From Evansella cellulosilytica DSM 2522 (lineage in GTDB: Bacteria > Bacillota > Bacilli > Bacillales > Salisediminibacteriaceae), in contig NC_014829.1 of assembly GCF_000177235.2 (NCBI RefSeq), positions 3,038,001 through 3,102,000 of the forward strand: a DNA stretch of 64,000 nucleotides, in the 5' to 3' direction. The notes beneath the pieces are model-generated. The model had not been told where the DNA came from. It searched no databases and saw only the letters and a list, made by a program, of their open reading frames with translations. Shown here piece after piece: positions 8,209-17,134 of the stretch. A program made the position numbers and the translations under genes. Numbering within the stretch: position 1 is the stretch's first letter; every line of letters begins with the position of its first letter.

Positions 8209-8482
8209 TTATGGTCTTATAGGTATCGAACCACTATTATCCCAGTAAAGTACATGCCGAAATGTAAGGTTCCCACTATGAAAATAATCAATATCTTCTT
8301 TGAGGAGTTTTAAGCCGTCAAAATGCTGAATGACCTTAGCTGAAAGGTTAATCACTGATTCAGACTTGAACCAGAACCAAGTAATAACGCAATGAGCTCC
8401 TGATTAGACAGTGCATTTGATCCTTCTTTGATCATCCGCTCACGTGGACGTTCACTTTTCGGGGACATCCCGCTTTTTAAAA
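8209..8482 (-). pseudogene. radC remnant fused to an unknown C-terminal fragment
   Basis: From 8468 downward the minus strand reads MSPKSERPRERMIKEG and then LSNQELIALLLGSGS, the N-terminal signature of RadC (JAB-domain DNA repair-like protein). Near 8368 the frame shifts by one base, and the next frame continues KSESVINLSAKVIQHF and DGLKLLKE as in RadC. After that, instead of the rest of RadC (about 170 residues with the HxH metal site), a different tail, GNLTFRHVLYWDNSGSIPIR, runs to a stop at 8209. The gene is therefore frameshifted and truncated and cannot make RadC. Its upstream end abuts a copied 3' end of the neighbouring HAD gene. Confidence 0.75.
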
Positions 8483-8552
8483 CTGGTTATTTCATTGCAA
8501 CTTTAGAGAATAAATCTTGATTGTTTTTCAATTTTTCTAGTAATTGCTCTAG
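8482..8552. repeat. Direct repeat: copy of the 3' end of the HAD phosphatase gene
   Basis: These 71 bases repeat 8607-8677 with two mismatches by eye. The source copy contains the last codons and stop of the HAD gene. The two copies flank a family C hairpin. Confidence 0.85.
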
Positions 8553-8603
8553 AGAGGTTGACTTAAAAGGTCGATTTTTTACCTTTTGAGTCAACCTCTT
8601 TTT
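8553..8603. repeat. Family C palindrome between the two HAD 3' copies
   Basis: GAGGTTGACTTAAAAGG pairs with CCTTTTGAGTCAACCTC and T's follow. It is likely a terminator for the HAD gene, and it is bracketed by the 71-bp direct repeat. Confidence 0.75.
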
Positions 8604-8611
8604 ATCACTGG

Positions 8612-9346
8612 TTATTTCATTGCAACTTTAGAGAACAAACCTTGATTGTTTTTCAATTTTTCTAGTAATTGCTCTAGTGTACCTTGATCATCAATAGGAT
8701 ACTTTGGTTCTCCACGATCAATGACACACCCCTCTACTAAAAATGTTTTCATCCCAATTTGACTTGCTGATAAGTCTTCCTGCTTATCATTTCCAACCAT
8801 GATGCAATCTTGTGGATGAACATTAAGCTTGTCACATATGTATTGATAATATTCTTTATGCGGTTTTGTATATATGCTTTCCTCGTATACTGTAACGAGT
8901 TCAAAAGGTATATCATCAATTCTAGCCCATGTTAACCGATGATAAATAGCTGCTTTCGGAAAAACAGGGTTTGTTGCAACAGCTAGACGATAACCTTGGG
9001 ATAGTGCCTCTTCTAATATTTCTCTTGCCGTATTCGTTGGCTGACAAAGGTGAGAAAACGTAGGGAATACTTTTTCATAAAAATCGTCTAAAGTCGGCCA
9101 AATATCTTCTCTAGCCAGTTTTGTAATAGATAAAAATGTTTCTTCAAACACTTGCTCATTCGTCTTTGTTGCATCTAAGTTTTTTAACATCGCGTCAGTA
9201 CCAGCTAAAAGTGCTTGGATAAATTCATTAGGGTCGATAATATGTGCAACTCTCGGTGCAAGTTCTTTCAAATAATTTTTTACAAAAGCCTCTGTATCCA
9301 TTGGCAATAATGTACCGTCTAAATCAAATAATATAACTTTCGCCAT
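8612..9346 (-). CDS. HAD-superfamily phosphatase
   Basis: A 244-residue hydrolase. Motif I, FDLDGTLLP, lies at residues 7-15 (nucleophile Asp8, acid/base Asp10). Motif II is LAVATNP, the motif III lysine is in YTKPHKEYY, and motif IV is VGNDKQEDLSA. A helical cap lies between motifs I and II, as in the HAD-IA group. It would act on small phosphorylated metabolites in the cytoplasm; the substrate is unknown. AAAGGTG precedes the ATG. The last 71 bases around its stop are duplicated downstream. Confidence 0.85.
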   Translation of the reverse strand: MAKVILFDLDGTLLPMDTEAFVKNYLKELAPRVAHIIDPNEFIQALLAGTDAMLKNLDATKTNEQVFEETFLSITKLAREDIWPTLDDFYEKVFPTFSHLCQPTNTAREILEEALSQGYRLAVATNPVFPKAAIYHRLTWARIDDIPFELVTVYEESIYTKPHKEYYQYICDKLNVHPQDCIMVGNDKQEDLSASQIGMKTFLVEGCVIDRGEPKYPIDDQGTLEQLLEKLKNNQGLFSKVAMK

Positions 9347-9439
9347 TTTTGCACACCTTTCAAAACACTTTATTTTTTCACAATAATACCCACTGAATTA
9401 TACCATATACTTAATTATCTTCGTTACCGATAACCTTCT

Positions 9440-10207
9440 CTAATCATTCATGTTATTACTAATAACGGATAGTAGTTGCCTTAATTCTGCCACAGGAATT
9501 TGACCTGGAGCAGATGATTTTTTTGCTGAACCAAATGTAATAGCCGAGCCGAACAACTCTCCACTTATACGGCTAATAAGCCCCATTCCTTTCATGGACA
9601 TTGTAATAAAAGGACGGTCTGCATAATACTCCTTCATGCGATTTGTTGCACTTAATAAAGTAAGTACATCCTCATTATTATTAGGCATGACAGCAATCTT
9701 AGGAATATCTGCTCCAAGATACTGTGCTTTTTTTAATCGGTGAATAATGTCATCTTCAGAAGGGGTCTTTTCAAAGTCATGATTTGAAGCTATAATTCGT
9801 ACATCTTTTTCATGAGCAAAAGTAATGAGTGATCGTATACTTTTTTCTTCTTGAAATAATTCAACATCGATGAAATCAACTAAACGAGATTCTGCTATAC
9901 GTTTGTTTAATTCAAAGTAAGTAGAAGAGCTGATCTCCTTTTCGCCCCCCTCTTTTGCTGTACGAAATGTAAAAATAATTGGAGCATCCTTTAATATTTT
10001 TCTTATTTCACGTAAAGCATGTAGTACCTCTTCTAAATCAAACACTTTATGGAAAAAATCAACTCTCCATTCGACTAAATCATAAGCAATATTTTCAAGG
10101 TTCATTGCTTCTTCTATTAATTCTTTCATCGTCTCTCCAACAATAGGTACACAAATTTTTGGAGTCCCTTCTCCGATTACGATATTATTCACTTTATATG
10201 TTTTCAC
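9440..10207 (-). CDS. aroD: Type I 3-dehydroquinate dehydratase
   Basis: A 255-residue class I dehydroquinase, the third step of the shikimate pathway (3-dehydroquinate to 3-dehydroshikimate). The Schiff-base lysine falls at residue 170 (DIPKIAVMP) and the catalytic histidine at residue 143 (ASNHDF), the positions known for the enterobacterial enzyme. EWRVD near residue 46 and the MSMKGMGLISR block bind substrate. The start is a GTG at 10207, with AAGGGGGAC about 11 bases upstream. The gene is monocistronic and not with the other aro genes; it is divergent from the VanW gene. Confidence 0.93.
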   Translation of the reverse strand: MKTYKVNNIVIGEGTPKICVPIVGETMKELIEEAMNLENIAYDLVEWRVDFFHKVFDLEEVLHALREIRKILKDAPIIFTFRTAKEGGEKEISSSTYFELNKRIAESRLVDFIDVELFQEEKSIRSLITFAHEKDVRIIASNHDFEKTPSEDDIIHRLKKAQYLGADIPKIAVMPNNNEDVLTLLSATNRMKEYYADRPFITMSMKGMGLISRISGELFGSAITFGSAKKSSAPGQIPVAELRQLLSVISNNMND

Positions 10208-10385
10208 TTTATTGCTGTCCCCCTTACGACACCAGTTCCTAGTAATATTAACGTTAAATTTAACGATAACGAATCTGAAGCAATTTTACTAGTGAAAAAT
10301 AGCAAAAGTTGTCTTAAGTTTTAAATATTTTTGACACATTAAAAATCATGATCTACGAATAATAGCAATGGGAGGAAATGTGATA

Positions 10386-11291
10386 ATGAAGTATCTATTT
10401 TTTTTACTATTGTTTATTAGTGCTGAAGTAAACGATTCTGATAATTTATTCTTAACGTTAGACGGCGAAATACTTGCAACAATAAATAGAGATGCCTTTT
10501 CTTCTCCTGCTCTCGGGGAAGGAGTAATCGATGAGTACATATTCGACGACTTTTTAAACAAATTAGATGAGCAAATACTGAAAGAACCTGAAAATGCTTA
10601 TATTGATGATAGTGGGGCTATTATTACAGGTATTGATGGGTTTAAACTTGATCGAAGGAAGTTTACTACTAAGTTTTATGAATATTACTTCGGAACAGGA
10701 GCTGCTACAATTGAACTCCCTAAATTACCGTTACATCCAAAAGTAGATAGTGAGTTATTAGCCAATATACGTGTTCAACACATTGGTGGATACATCACAT
10801 ACTTTAATAAAAGAAACAGTGAACGGGCACACAATATCGCACTCGCTGCTAAAGCTATTGACAGCCATGTAGTATTTCCTGGGGAAGTATTTTCATTTAA
10901 TGAAGTAGTAGGAGAAAGAACGTTAGAAAAAGGGTACTTACCAGCCCCTGTCATCGTGAAGGGGGAATTATTCGAAGGGGTAGGTGGCGGCATATGCCAA
11001 GTATCTTCAACTTTATTTAATGCAGTCGATCGAGCTGGCGTTGAAATTATCCAAAGATACTCACATAGTAGGCGTGTCCCTTATGTCCCGCCAGGAAGAG
11101 ATGCAACTGTAAGTTGGTATGGCCCTGATTTCACCTTTAAAAACATTCATAATCAACCAATTTTAATTCGTGCAAAATCGCAAAACGGACAAATTTACAC
11201 AAATATTTATTCATCTGATGTCATTAATTATGAGCCAAGAGAAGTGCCAAGTGCACCTAAACAAATGCCGGAAGAAATAAAAATAGGCTAA
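10386..11291 (+). CDS. VanW family protein
   Basis: A 301-residue protein. Its C-terminal half is the VanW domain: R-A-H-N-I-x-L-A-A, FSFNEVVGERT, GGGICQVSSTLFNA, then SHSRRVPYVPPGRDA. The domain appears in vancomycin-resistance clusters and in many Bacillus surface or spore proteins; its activity is unknown. The N-terminus has a hydrophobic stretch (MKYLFFLLLFISAEV) that looks like a short signal peptide. The ATG at 10386 is preferred because GGGAGG lies upstream at proper distance; the ATG at 10368 would overlap that site. Confidence 0.82.
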   Translation: MKYLFFLLLFISAEVNDSDNLFLTLDGEILATINRDAFSSPALGEGVIDEYIFDDFLNKLDEQILKEPENAYIDDSGAIITGIDGFKLDRRKFTTKFYEYYFGTGAATIELPKLPLHPKVDSELLANIRVQHIGGYITYFNKRNSERAHNIALAAKAIDSHVVFPGEVFSFNEVVGERTLEKGYLPAPVIVKGELFEGVGGGICQVSSTLFNAVDRAGVEIIQRYSHSRRVPYVPPGRDATVSWYGPDFTFKNIHNQPILIRAKSQNGQIYTNIYSSDVINYEPREVPSAPKQMPEEIKIG

Positions 11292-11403
11292 AGCTGACTC
11301 AAAACTATACCATTAGATTTTCCATTTACCTTCAAGAAATAAGCAGAAGATGAACGTAGTAAACATGAGCTAATTAGATGTTTATTTTATATGTTTTTTA
11401 CGA

Positions 11404-11446
11404 TAAAAAACGAGACAATTTCACATAATGGAATGTCTCGTTTTTG
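11404..11446 (+). terminator. Terminator downstream of the VanW gene
   Basis: AAAAAACGAGACA pairs with TGTCTCGTTTTT around a short loop. Confidence 0.8.
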
Positions 11447-11490
11447 TTGAATGATATTTAGTTTTCTCCCTCTAAAAGGAACTTTCAGTG

Positions 11491-11530
11491 GAGGCCACTG
11501 AAAAAGTATAAAACAACTTTCTCAGTGCCT
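11491..11530. repeat. Family B palindrome, copy 2
   Basis: GAGGCCACTGAAAAAGT is followed by ACTTTCTCAGTGCC. It is the left part of a repeat field that fills 11450-11680 between the VanW and DMT genes. Confidence 0.65.
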
Positions 11531-11534
11531 TTTA

Positions 11535-11627
11535 TTTGTATTGCAATGGCTATGTTCGTCGCTCGCCTGGTAGGAGAAGCCCACTCCTATCAGGCTTTTT
11601 AACGAGTGCGACGGCTACGCACATTGC
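11535..11627. repeat. Long imperfect palindrome between family B hairpins
   Basis: GTCGCTCGCCTGGTAGGAG pairs imperfectly with CTCCTATCAGG and then CGAGTGCGACGGC. Outer GCAATGGC and GCACATTGC also match partly. It is GC-richer than its flanks and non-coding. Confidence 0.6.
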
Positions 11628-11628
11628 T

Positions 11629-11676
11629 TAGGGCCACTGAAAAAGTGAAAGAACACCACTTTTTCAGTGGCCTTCT
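11629..11676. repeat. Family B palindrome, copy 3
   Basis: AGGGCCACTGAAAAAGTG pairs with CACTTTTTCAGTGGCCTT around AAAGAACAC. It is probably a bidirectional terminator between convergent genes. Confidence 0.8.
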
Positions 11677-11720
11677 TTCAGTGCACTTTTTTATTATCTA
11701 TTGATTCAAAGTCCGTTACA

Positions 11721-12656
11721 CTAATTTGCAACCTTTTGCTGAGAGTCTACCGTTCCCTCTTTTTCCAGTTGTTTTTTCTCAGCTCCAATAATGACAAGAC
11801 CAGACATAATAATGATTGCCCCAATAATTTGGCCTATCATAATCGGTTCATTAAAGAATAATGCACCAGCCACTGCTGCAGCTGCTGGGACGACGTAACG
11901 ATAAAAATTAGCTTTCGTAGCTCCTACACGATTCATAGAAGCATTCCATACAAGGAATGCGACGACAGTACATAAAATAACGTTATATAAAATTGCACCT
12001 ACTACAGGTAATGTTAGTGTCGACCAATGAATATCGCTCCATCCACCTAATGTAAAAGGAATTAAAAACAAAGATCCAAATAAGATATACCACGTACTCA
12101 CACGAAGAGGCGAGTATTTCTTCATTAGTGGCATACAAGCTAGATTAAATAGTGCACCTATTAAGCTAACTGCTAGTGCTAATAAATTTCCAAGCATATA
12201 TTGACCTGATAAATCAAGATTATCGCTTCCACCACCTATAATTAGCGTAACACCAATTAAAGCAATGGCACCACCAAGAACAATTCTTTTTGTCATCACT
12301 TCTTTTGTAAAAAGCGGAGCAAACAAAGCAGCAAAAATTGGCCATGGTGCAACATTTAATAACGAAGCATTCGCTAGCGTCGTATACTTAATAGAATACA
12401 TGACGAGCAATTCCAAAATAGTAACCCCGAAAAATCCGATAATGACTAGCTTCAATAAATCGCGCTTTTCTACTTTTATACTTCCTTCTAATTTGTACAG
12501 TATAAGGAACAAAATTGGAACTGCCAATCCGAACCTCAATAAAGTAAATACCTCTGCAGTGAATACTTCCATTGCCCAGCGAGAAATACCGAAATTAATT
12601 CCCCATATTATAGAAATAATTGTTAGCCCAATGTAAAAAATTGAATTTCCCTTCAC
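11721..12656 (-). CDS. EamA/DMT-family transporter
   Basis: About 311 residues with ten predicted membrane segments and the two-fold EamA repeat (WGINFGISRWA near the start; second half from about residue 150). It ends with a charged cytoplasmic tail (EKKQLEKEGTV). Members export or import metabolites or drugs; the substrate is not predictable. Start choice: TTGGAG ends directly before an ATG at 12665, too close, but 9 bases before a GTG at 12656. The GTG is chosen, with 12665 and a TTG at 12671 as alternatives. Confidence 0.82.
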   Translation of the reverse strand: MKGNSIFYIGLTIISIIWGINFGISRWAMEVFTAEVFTLLRFGLAVPILFLILYKLEGSIKVEKRDLLKLVIIGFFGVTILELLVMYSIKYTTLANASLLNVAPWPIFAALFAPLFTKEVMTKRIVLGGAIALIGVTLIIGGGSDNLDLSGQYMLGNLLALAVSLIGALFNLACMPLMKKYSPLRVSTWYILFGSLFLIPFTLGGWSDIHWSTLTLPVVGAILYNVILCTVVAFLVWNASMNRVGATKANFYRYVVPAAAAVAGALFFNEPIMIGQIIGAIIIMSGLVIIGAEKKQLEKEGTVDSQQKVAN

Positions 12657-12800
12657 GTAAGTCATCTCCAATGTGTCTAAAAAATTGATACTATAATACC
12701 TTACTCTAAAATGGGGGGGAAAAACAATATAAAAATGTTGGCTAATTTAAACAAAATATAAAACATTTATGTTTATACAAAACTAAGTCAATTGTTCCGT

Positions 12801-13493
12801 TTACTCTAACAAACCATATTTCCGCTTAAATCGTTCTAATATTTTTATCCAAATACCTCCGAACACGAGTAGAAAAATGACGTTCGATACCGCATGCATT
12901 GTATCAAAAGGAGCACTCATTAAAAAGTATGGTATTAATAATCTCATATCTAATAAAGCTTCTGAGCCGAAAGCTGCAAGAAGCCCCCATAAGTTCATAA
13001 TCCAACCAAATAAAAATCCCCAGCTAATCGCAAAAAGAACTTTCCCCCAAGTTTTTTTCATAAAGGACTGATTTCTTAATAGTCCTGCAGTAAATCCGAC
13101 TAGTCCCCAGGCAATCATTTGCCACGGGGTCCAAGGACCTTGACCTAACACCATATTGGAAGAAAGTGCAGCTACTACACCGACTATTAGACCTGTCTCT
13201 GCTCCGAATACTAATCCTGCCATCATAATGACAAAGGTTGTCGGCTGTACACTAGGAATACTCGCAAATGGAATGCGGCTCACCGCAGCAATTGCAGCAA
13301 GTACTGCAAGTAATACGATTTCCCGCGCTTCAATAACTCGCCTTTCAAAATGAACAAGAAAAAGTAATATAGCAGTAATGATAACGCCAAAGCTTAAGAA
13401 TAAATAATGATTCACCCACAGAAGAGAGACAATGATAAAAATAATAAGCAGTGCGAAAATAAGTAGGCTCACTAATCCTTTCTTTGCTCGCAT
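12801..13493 (-). CDS. ECF transporter substrate-binding (S) component, probable cobalamin type
   Basis: A 230-residue membrane protein with about seven to eight hydrophobic segments. In the central domain, REIVLLAVLAAIAAVSRI and then GAETGLIVGVVAALSSNM are typical of S components. It is the last gene of a cobalamin-riboswitch operon and its start overlaps the ATPase gene by 22 bases, so it is the dedicated S unit of this transporter. Cobalamin or a corrinoid precursor is the inferred substrate, by regulation and neighbours, as for CbrT-type S components. GGAGGCAGTACTGTT precedes the ATG. Confidence 0.82.
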   Translation of the reverse strand: MRAKKGLVSLLIFALLIIFIIVSLLWVNHYLFLSFGVIITAILLFLVHFERRVIEAREIVLLAVLAAIAAVSRIPFASIPSVQPTTFVIMMAGLVFGAETGLIVGVVAALSSNMVLGQGPWTPWQMIAWGLVGFTAGLLRNQSFMKKTWGKVLFAISWGFLFGWIMNLWGLLAAFGSEALLDMRLLIPYFLMSAPFDTMHAVSNVIFLLVFGGIWIKILERFKRKYGLLE

Positions 13494-15112
13494 AACAGTA
13501 CTGCCTCCTCAATTGTTAAAACGTCGTCTCTCTCACCACGAAATAACCGTTGCATCATTGTCGTGTAAAAAAAGTTTCCTTTAAAGAATTGACTTGGTGT
13601 ATTTTCAGAAGTAATTTTCCCTTGAAACATCATACCGCATCTAGTTGCATGCTTTGCAACAAATTCTATATCATGAGAAGTGATTAATATTGTTACACCT
13701 TGCCGTTTCAATTCAACTAATATACTAGCTAACTGCTGCTTAGAAATAGGATCTAATCCCTTCGTTGGTTCGTCCAAAAGTAAAATCTTTGGCTTTCTTA
13801 TCAATAAGCATGCTAATGCTACTTTCTGTAACTCTCCACCACTTAAATCATACGGATGTTCCCTTAAAAGGTGTAAAATATTTAATCTTGCTAATAGCTC
13901 TGTAACCTCAACTTTATTTGTGACGTCCCATTGCTTTACTGTGTATTCTATTTCTTCTTCTACTGTCTCTCGAATGAAAAATAGCTTGGGGTTTTGTGGT
14001 AAATAGCCTATATCACCTACTATTTCTTTTCTAATAATAGATTTTAATTTTCTCTTCTCTAAAAGGACTTTTCCTTTTTGAGGTTTAATAATACCACAAA
14101 GAATTTTCAGAAATGTCGATTTACCTGAACCGTTCCCTCCTAAAAGCGCATATGTCTCTCCTTTATATAGTGTGAAATTTAAATCTTTAATTACCGGACT
14201 CCGTTCGGTATCGTATGTATAGAACACATGATTGGCACGCAAAATTTCTTCACTTAAGTCAACATCCACAGAGGTGACTTCTTTTTCTCTCATATGTATA
14301 TGAGATTCAATCCAGTTCCTTCCCTCTTTAATATTTAAAGGTACATCCAGTTCATCGTTATTATTAATATGTAAAAATAGAGATGGAATAGACGGAACAA
14401 ACTCTTTTTTATCAGTTGTCCATATATGTTGAACAACCTTTTTAGGATTTCCTTCTTGCACCAATCGCCCTTGATCCAGCAATACGATTTTATCTGCAAC
14501 AGAAATTACTTCTTCTAATCGATGCTCTGCCATAACAATAGTGATACCGAATTCTTCATTCAAACGAATGAGCATCGATAAAAAATCGCGAGCACTCACT
14601 GGATCTAGTTGTGCTGTAGGTTCATCTAAAAGTAATATGCTAGGTTGCATTAACAAAACCGAAGCTAAATTAAGCTGCTGTTTTTGACCACCTGAAAGCT
14701 CATGGGTCTTACGTTCTAGTAATTCCTGTGCTCCCATATAATGAACCATTTCAGCAACCCTATTCCTCATTTCACTCGTTGATAGGCCTATATTTTCAAG
14801 ACCAAATACAAGTTCATGTAATACTTCCTCCGCTACTACTTGATTTTCTGGATCTTGAAACACGAAGCCAATATCATGACTATTCTTGATGGTATTGATC
14901 TCGTTATTTTCAAAATTAATACTTCCTGTCTCTGTCCCGTGGGGCTTAATATCATTTTTTAATAATCGAAGTAGTGTACTTTTACCACTACCAGAAGGGC
15001 CAAACAAAATAACAAATTCTCCCTTCTCTATGTTTAGAGAAAGATTGTCAAGTGCAGGACGAGATGAATGAGGATAGGTAAATGACACATCACTTATTTT
15101 AATAAACGCCAT
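13472..15112 (-). CDS. ECF transporter ATPase, two fused nucleotide-binding domains (EcfA-A')
   Basis: A 546-residue fusion of two ABC ATPase domains. The first has Walker A GPSGSGKST at about 38-46, signature LSGGQKQQLNLA and Walker B ILLLDEPTAQLD. The second, from about residue 290, has GGNGSGKST, LSGGELQKVALA and ILLLDEPTKGLD. Both catalytic sites look intact. It powers the ECF importer with EcfT and the S component. In B. subtilis the general ecfA1 and ecfA2 are separate genes beside ecfT in the ribosomal-protein region, so this is a second, dedicated module. Its start overlaps the EcfT gene by 19 bases. Confidence 0.9.
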   Translation of the reverse strand: MAFIKISDVSFTYPHSSRPALDNLSLNIEKGEFVILFGPSGSGKSTLLRLLKNDIKPHGTETGSINFENNEINTIKNSHDIGFVFQDPENQVVAEEVLHELVFGLENIGLSTSEMRNRVAEMVHYMGAQELLERKTHELSGGQKQQLNLASVLLMQPSILLLDEPTAQLDPVSARDFLSMLIRLNEEFGITIVMAEHRLEEVISVADKIVLLDQGRLVQEGNPKKVVQHIWTTDKKEFVPSIPSLFLHINNNDELDVPLNIKEGRNWIESHIHMREKEVTSVDVDLSEEILRANHVFYTYDTERSPVIKDLNFTLYKGETYALLGGNGSGKSTFLKILCGIIKPQKGKVLLEKRKLKSIIRKEIVGDIGYLPQNPKLFFIRETVEEEIEYTVKQWDVTNKVEVTELLARLNILHLLREHPYDLSGGELQKVALACLLIRKPKILLLDEPTKGLDPISKQQLASILVELKRQGVTILITSHDIEFVAKHATRCGMMFQGKITSENTPSQFFKGNFFYTTMMQRLFRGERDDVLTIEEAVLLCEQRKD

Positions 15113-15972
15113 CGAATTTTGCCTCCGACTTCAATCAATAATGGAATACTTAAAAAAATGACAAAACAAAAGAAATAAAACGATTCAATATGACTTAAGA
15201 AAAGCGAGTCCATTACTGGATATATTTTTAAATGCAAGTAGCCATTTATTCTACCAATAATACAAATAGTAAGGAACAAGATGAGTGAAATGAGTAAGAA
15301 GTAGTCCATTCTTTTAAATCGAAAATGTTCATAACTGCTTCTTTTGTGTTTACCATATTCCCTCGCCTTCATAGAATCTGCCGTCTGTATGGCCTCTTCT
15401 AACGAGAAAGTTAAGAGGGCTTGTACATATAACAAACCATTTTTCACTCGATCCCTCCATCTTCCTCCATTCACAAATATACCTTTACTTTGCTGAACGA
15501 CAGAGATGTCATCTAACCGTCGCTTCATTAAAGGGATAAATCGTAATGTTAACATGAGTAAGACAGCAAACTGTGGTAGAAATCTTGCAAAGAGGTATAA
15601 TAACTTATTCGGAGTCATGACTTCATTGTAAGATATGAAGAGAGAGATGACACACATAATTGTTAAAGCTGTTATACTTCCGTTGACAACCGCTTCTAGT
15701 GTTATCCTATGTCCAAACACCTCAAATAATATGTGCTGACCTCTTTCATTAAAAACAGGGTTTAAGATAATGATTAATGCACCTGAAATGATGATAAAGA
15801 AAGCCCATTTCCTAAAACCTCTTAATCGATCTTGGGCGTAGTTAACTAGTAATATTAATATAAATGCGGCTCCCAAAACAGTAGGATGCTGGTATACCAT
15901 TAATAAAATGATAACACCAGCATAATAAAAGAACGTAACGAACGGATGAAAATGCTCAAATCGATTTATCAT
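15094..15972 (-). CDS. ECF transporter transmembrane component EcfT
   Basis: A 292-residue membrane protein of the CbiQ/EcfT family. It has about five hydrophobic segments with a long cytoplasmic loop. The coupling motif SMKAREYGK (A-R-x-Y-G) contacts the ATPase; a second motif, RFIPLMKRRLDDI, lies upstream. It overlaps the lipoprotein gene by four bases (ATGA) and the ATPase gene by 19, so translation of the operon is probably coupled. Confidence 0.88.
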   Translation of the reverse strand: MINRFEHFHPFVTFFYYAGVIILLMVYQHPTVLGAAFILILLVNYAQDRLRGFRKWAFFIIISGALIIILNPVFNERGQHILFEVFGHRITLEAVVNGSITALTIMCVISLFISYNEVMTPNKLLYLFARFLPQFAVLLMLTLRFIPLMKRRLDDISVVQQSKGIFVNGGRWRDRVKNGLLYVQALLTFSLEEAIQTADSMKAREYGKHKRSSYEHFRFKRMDYFLLISLILFLTICIIGRINGYLHLKIYPVMDSLFLSHIESFYFFCFVIFLSIPLLIEVGGKIRWRLLK

Positions 15973-16796
15973 GATTCACTCGTATAATCCTCTGTATATT
16001 TCCAATATATCTTATCTCCCTCTTTAACAGATGTAGCCCCAGCGCTCCTAGTTAAACTAGTTCCATTAATATATGCTAACCAACCACTTAACGGTCCGTA
16101 ATCAAATTCATATACATTATAGATACCTTTGACATAGGCTGTTACCCCTCTCCCACTATAATCTACATGAATATTACGTTTATTCGCTTCTTTTAATAAT
16201 ATATCTAGCACTGTATCTCCGTCCGCATACTCTACCGTTACTTCTCCAATAATCGTACCTATATCTTTAGGGCCTTGGACAGTTAACGTTACAGTTGGTA
16301 AATTATTATCTTCTTCTGATGGAGTTGTACTTTCGTTAGACTTATCTGATTTGTTACTATCCTTTTGATTATCAGACTCTTTTTTTCTCGGTTCTTCTGG
16401 ATGTGAACGCTCTTCCTTTTGTGATTGACTTTTCTTTTCACTCGAATCATTATGATTACTACTTGATGACTCTTCACGATCTTCTACTGTATCAGCACTA
16501 GTAGATTTGCTTGAATTTGCAGTTTCACTATCATTCGGATCATCTTTATGTAAAGATTCCTCTACCTTTTCAATAGATTCCTCTTTTTCTTCCGTATTAT
16601 CGTCTATTTCCACTTCATTTATTTTTAAGTCATTATTAATATCGCTAAATTTCCGTTCACTTATAGCATCTTTTCCAGTCAAATCAGAAATCGTTAATGA
16701 AGAGCTATTTTGTCCTTGTCCACAACTAACTAAAAATAACACCATGACAGTAAATAGGAGTAAACGAAATAACTTACTTATATAAGTGACCTTCAA
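15969..16796 (-). CDS. Lipoprotein with DUF4430 (transcobalamin beta-like) domain
   Basis: A 275-residue lipoprotein. The signal peptide ends in lipobox LVSC, so Cys25 would be lipidated. Residues about 45-165 are a hydrophilic Ser/Glu/Lys/Asp-rich spacer. Residues about 168-270 form a DUF4430 domain, with YADGDTVLDILLKEANK, then YEFDYGPLSGWLAYING. DUF4430 is related to the C-terminal beta domain of intrinsic factor and transcobalamin, which covers bound cobalamin. With the riboswitch and ECF genes, this points to a membrane-tethered corrinoid-binding protein. The start is a TTG at 16796 after AGGAGGGAAACAAG. Confidence 0.85.
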   Translation of the reverse strand: MKVTYISKLFRLLLFTVMVLFLVSCGQGQNSSSLTISDLTGKDAISERKFSDINNDLKINEVEIDDNTEEKEESIEKVEESLHKDDPNDSETANSSKSTSADTVEDREESSSSNHNDSSEKKSQSQKEERSHPEEPRKKESDNQKDSNKSDKSNESTTPSEEDNNLPTVTLTVQGPKDIGTIIGEVTVEYADGDTVLDILLKEANKRNIHVDYSGRGVTAYVKGIYNVYEFDYGPLSGWLAYINGTSLTRSAGATSVKEGDKIYWKYTEDYTSES

Positions 16797-17134
16797 CTTG
16801 TTTCCCTCCTATAAATGTATATCGGTTTATTATCTCGATTCTTGTTCTTCAAAAAAACGTGAGTAAAGAGGATGACTCAAAAGGCACTTTTATACCTTTT
16901 GAGCCAAACTATAAGCTAAGCAGGGTGTCTCCATAGTAACTACTCTAAGTGGATCGAATAAAAGAAAGTATAAGAATCGAGTGTAGCCATTGCCATGACT
17001 TTCTATAGACTATGAGACAGCCTCATCCTAACAAAATCGTAGTTGTTACTCTAAGCTTACATAATATAAATAAACGGTATGTGATGTCAGTTTCTTACCT
17101 GACTTCACTTCATACTTTTTTAAACTTTTTTTAT
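16797..17134. repeat. Gap inside the cobalamin operon with a family C hairpin
   Basis: 338 bases without a gene separate the two surface-protein genes. A family C palindrome lies at 16866-16909 (GAGGATGACTCAAAAGG, then CCTTTTGAGCC). Further right, GAGACAGCCTCATCC at about 17011 resembles a family A/C arm. If the hairpin terminates, expression downstream would be reduced or would need its own promoter. Confidence 0.6.

Noticed and set aside
12265-12636. 123-residue plus-strand frame
   Set aside because: It is antisense to the DMT transporter and has no ribosome site.
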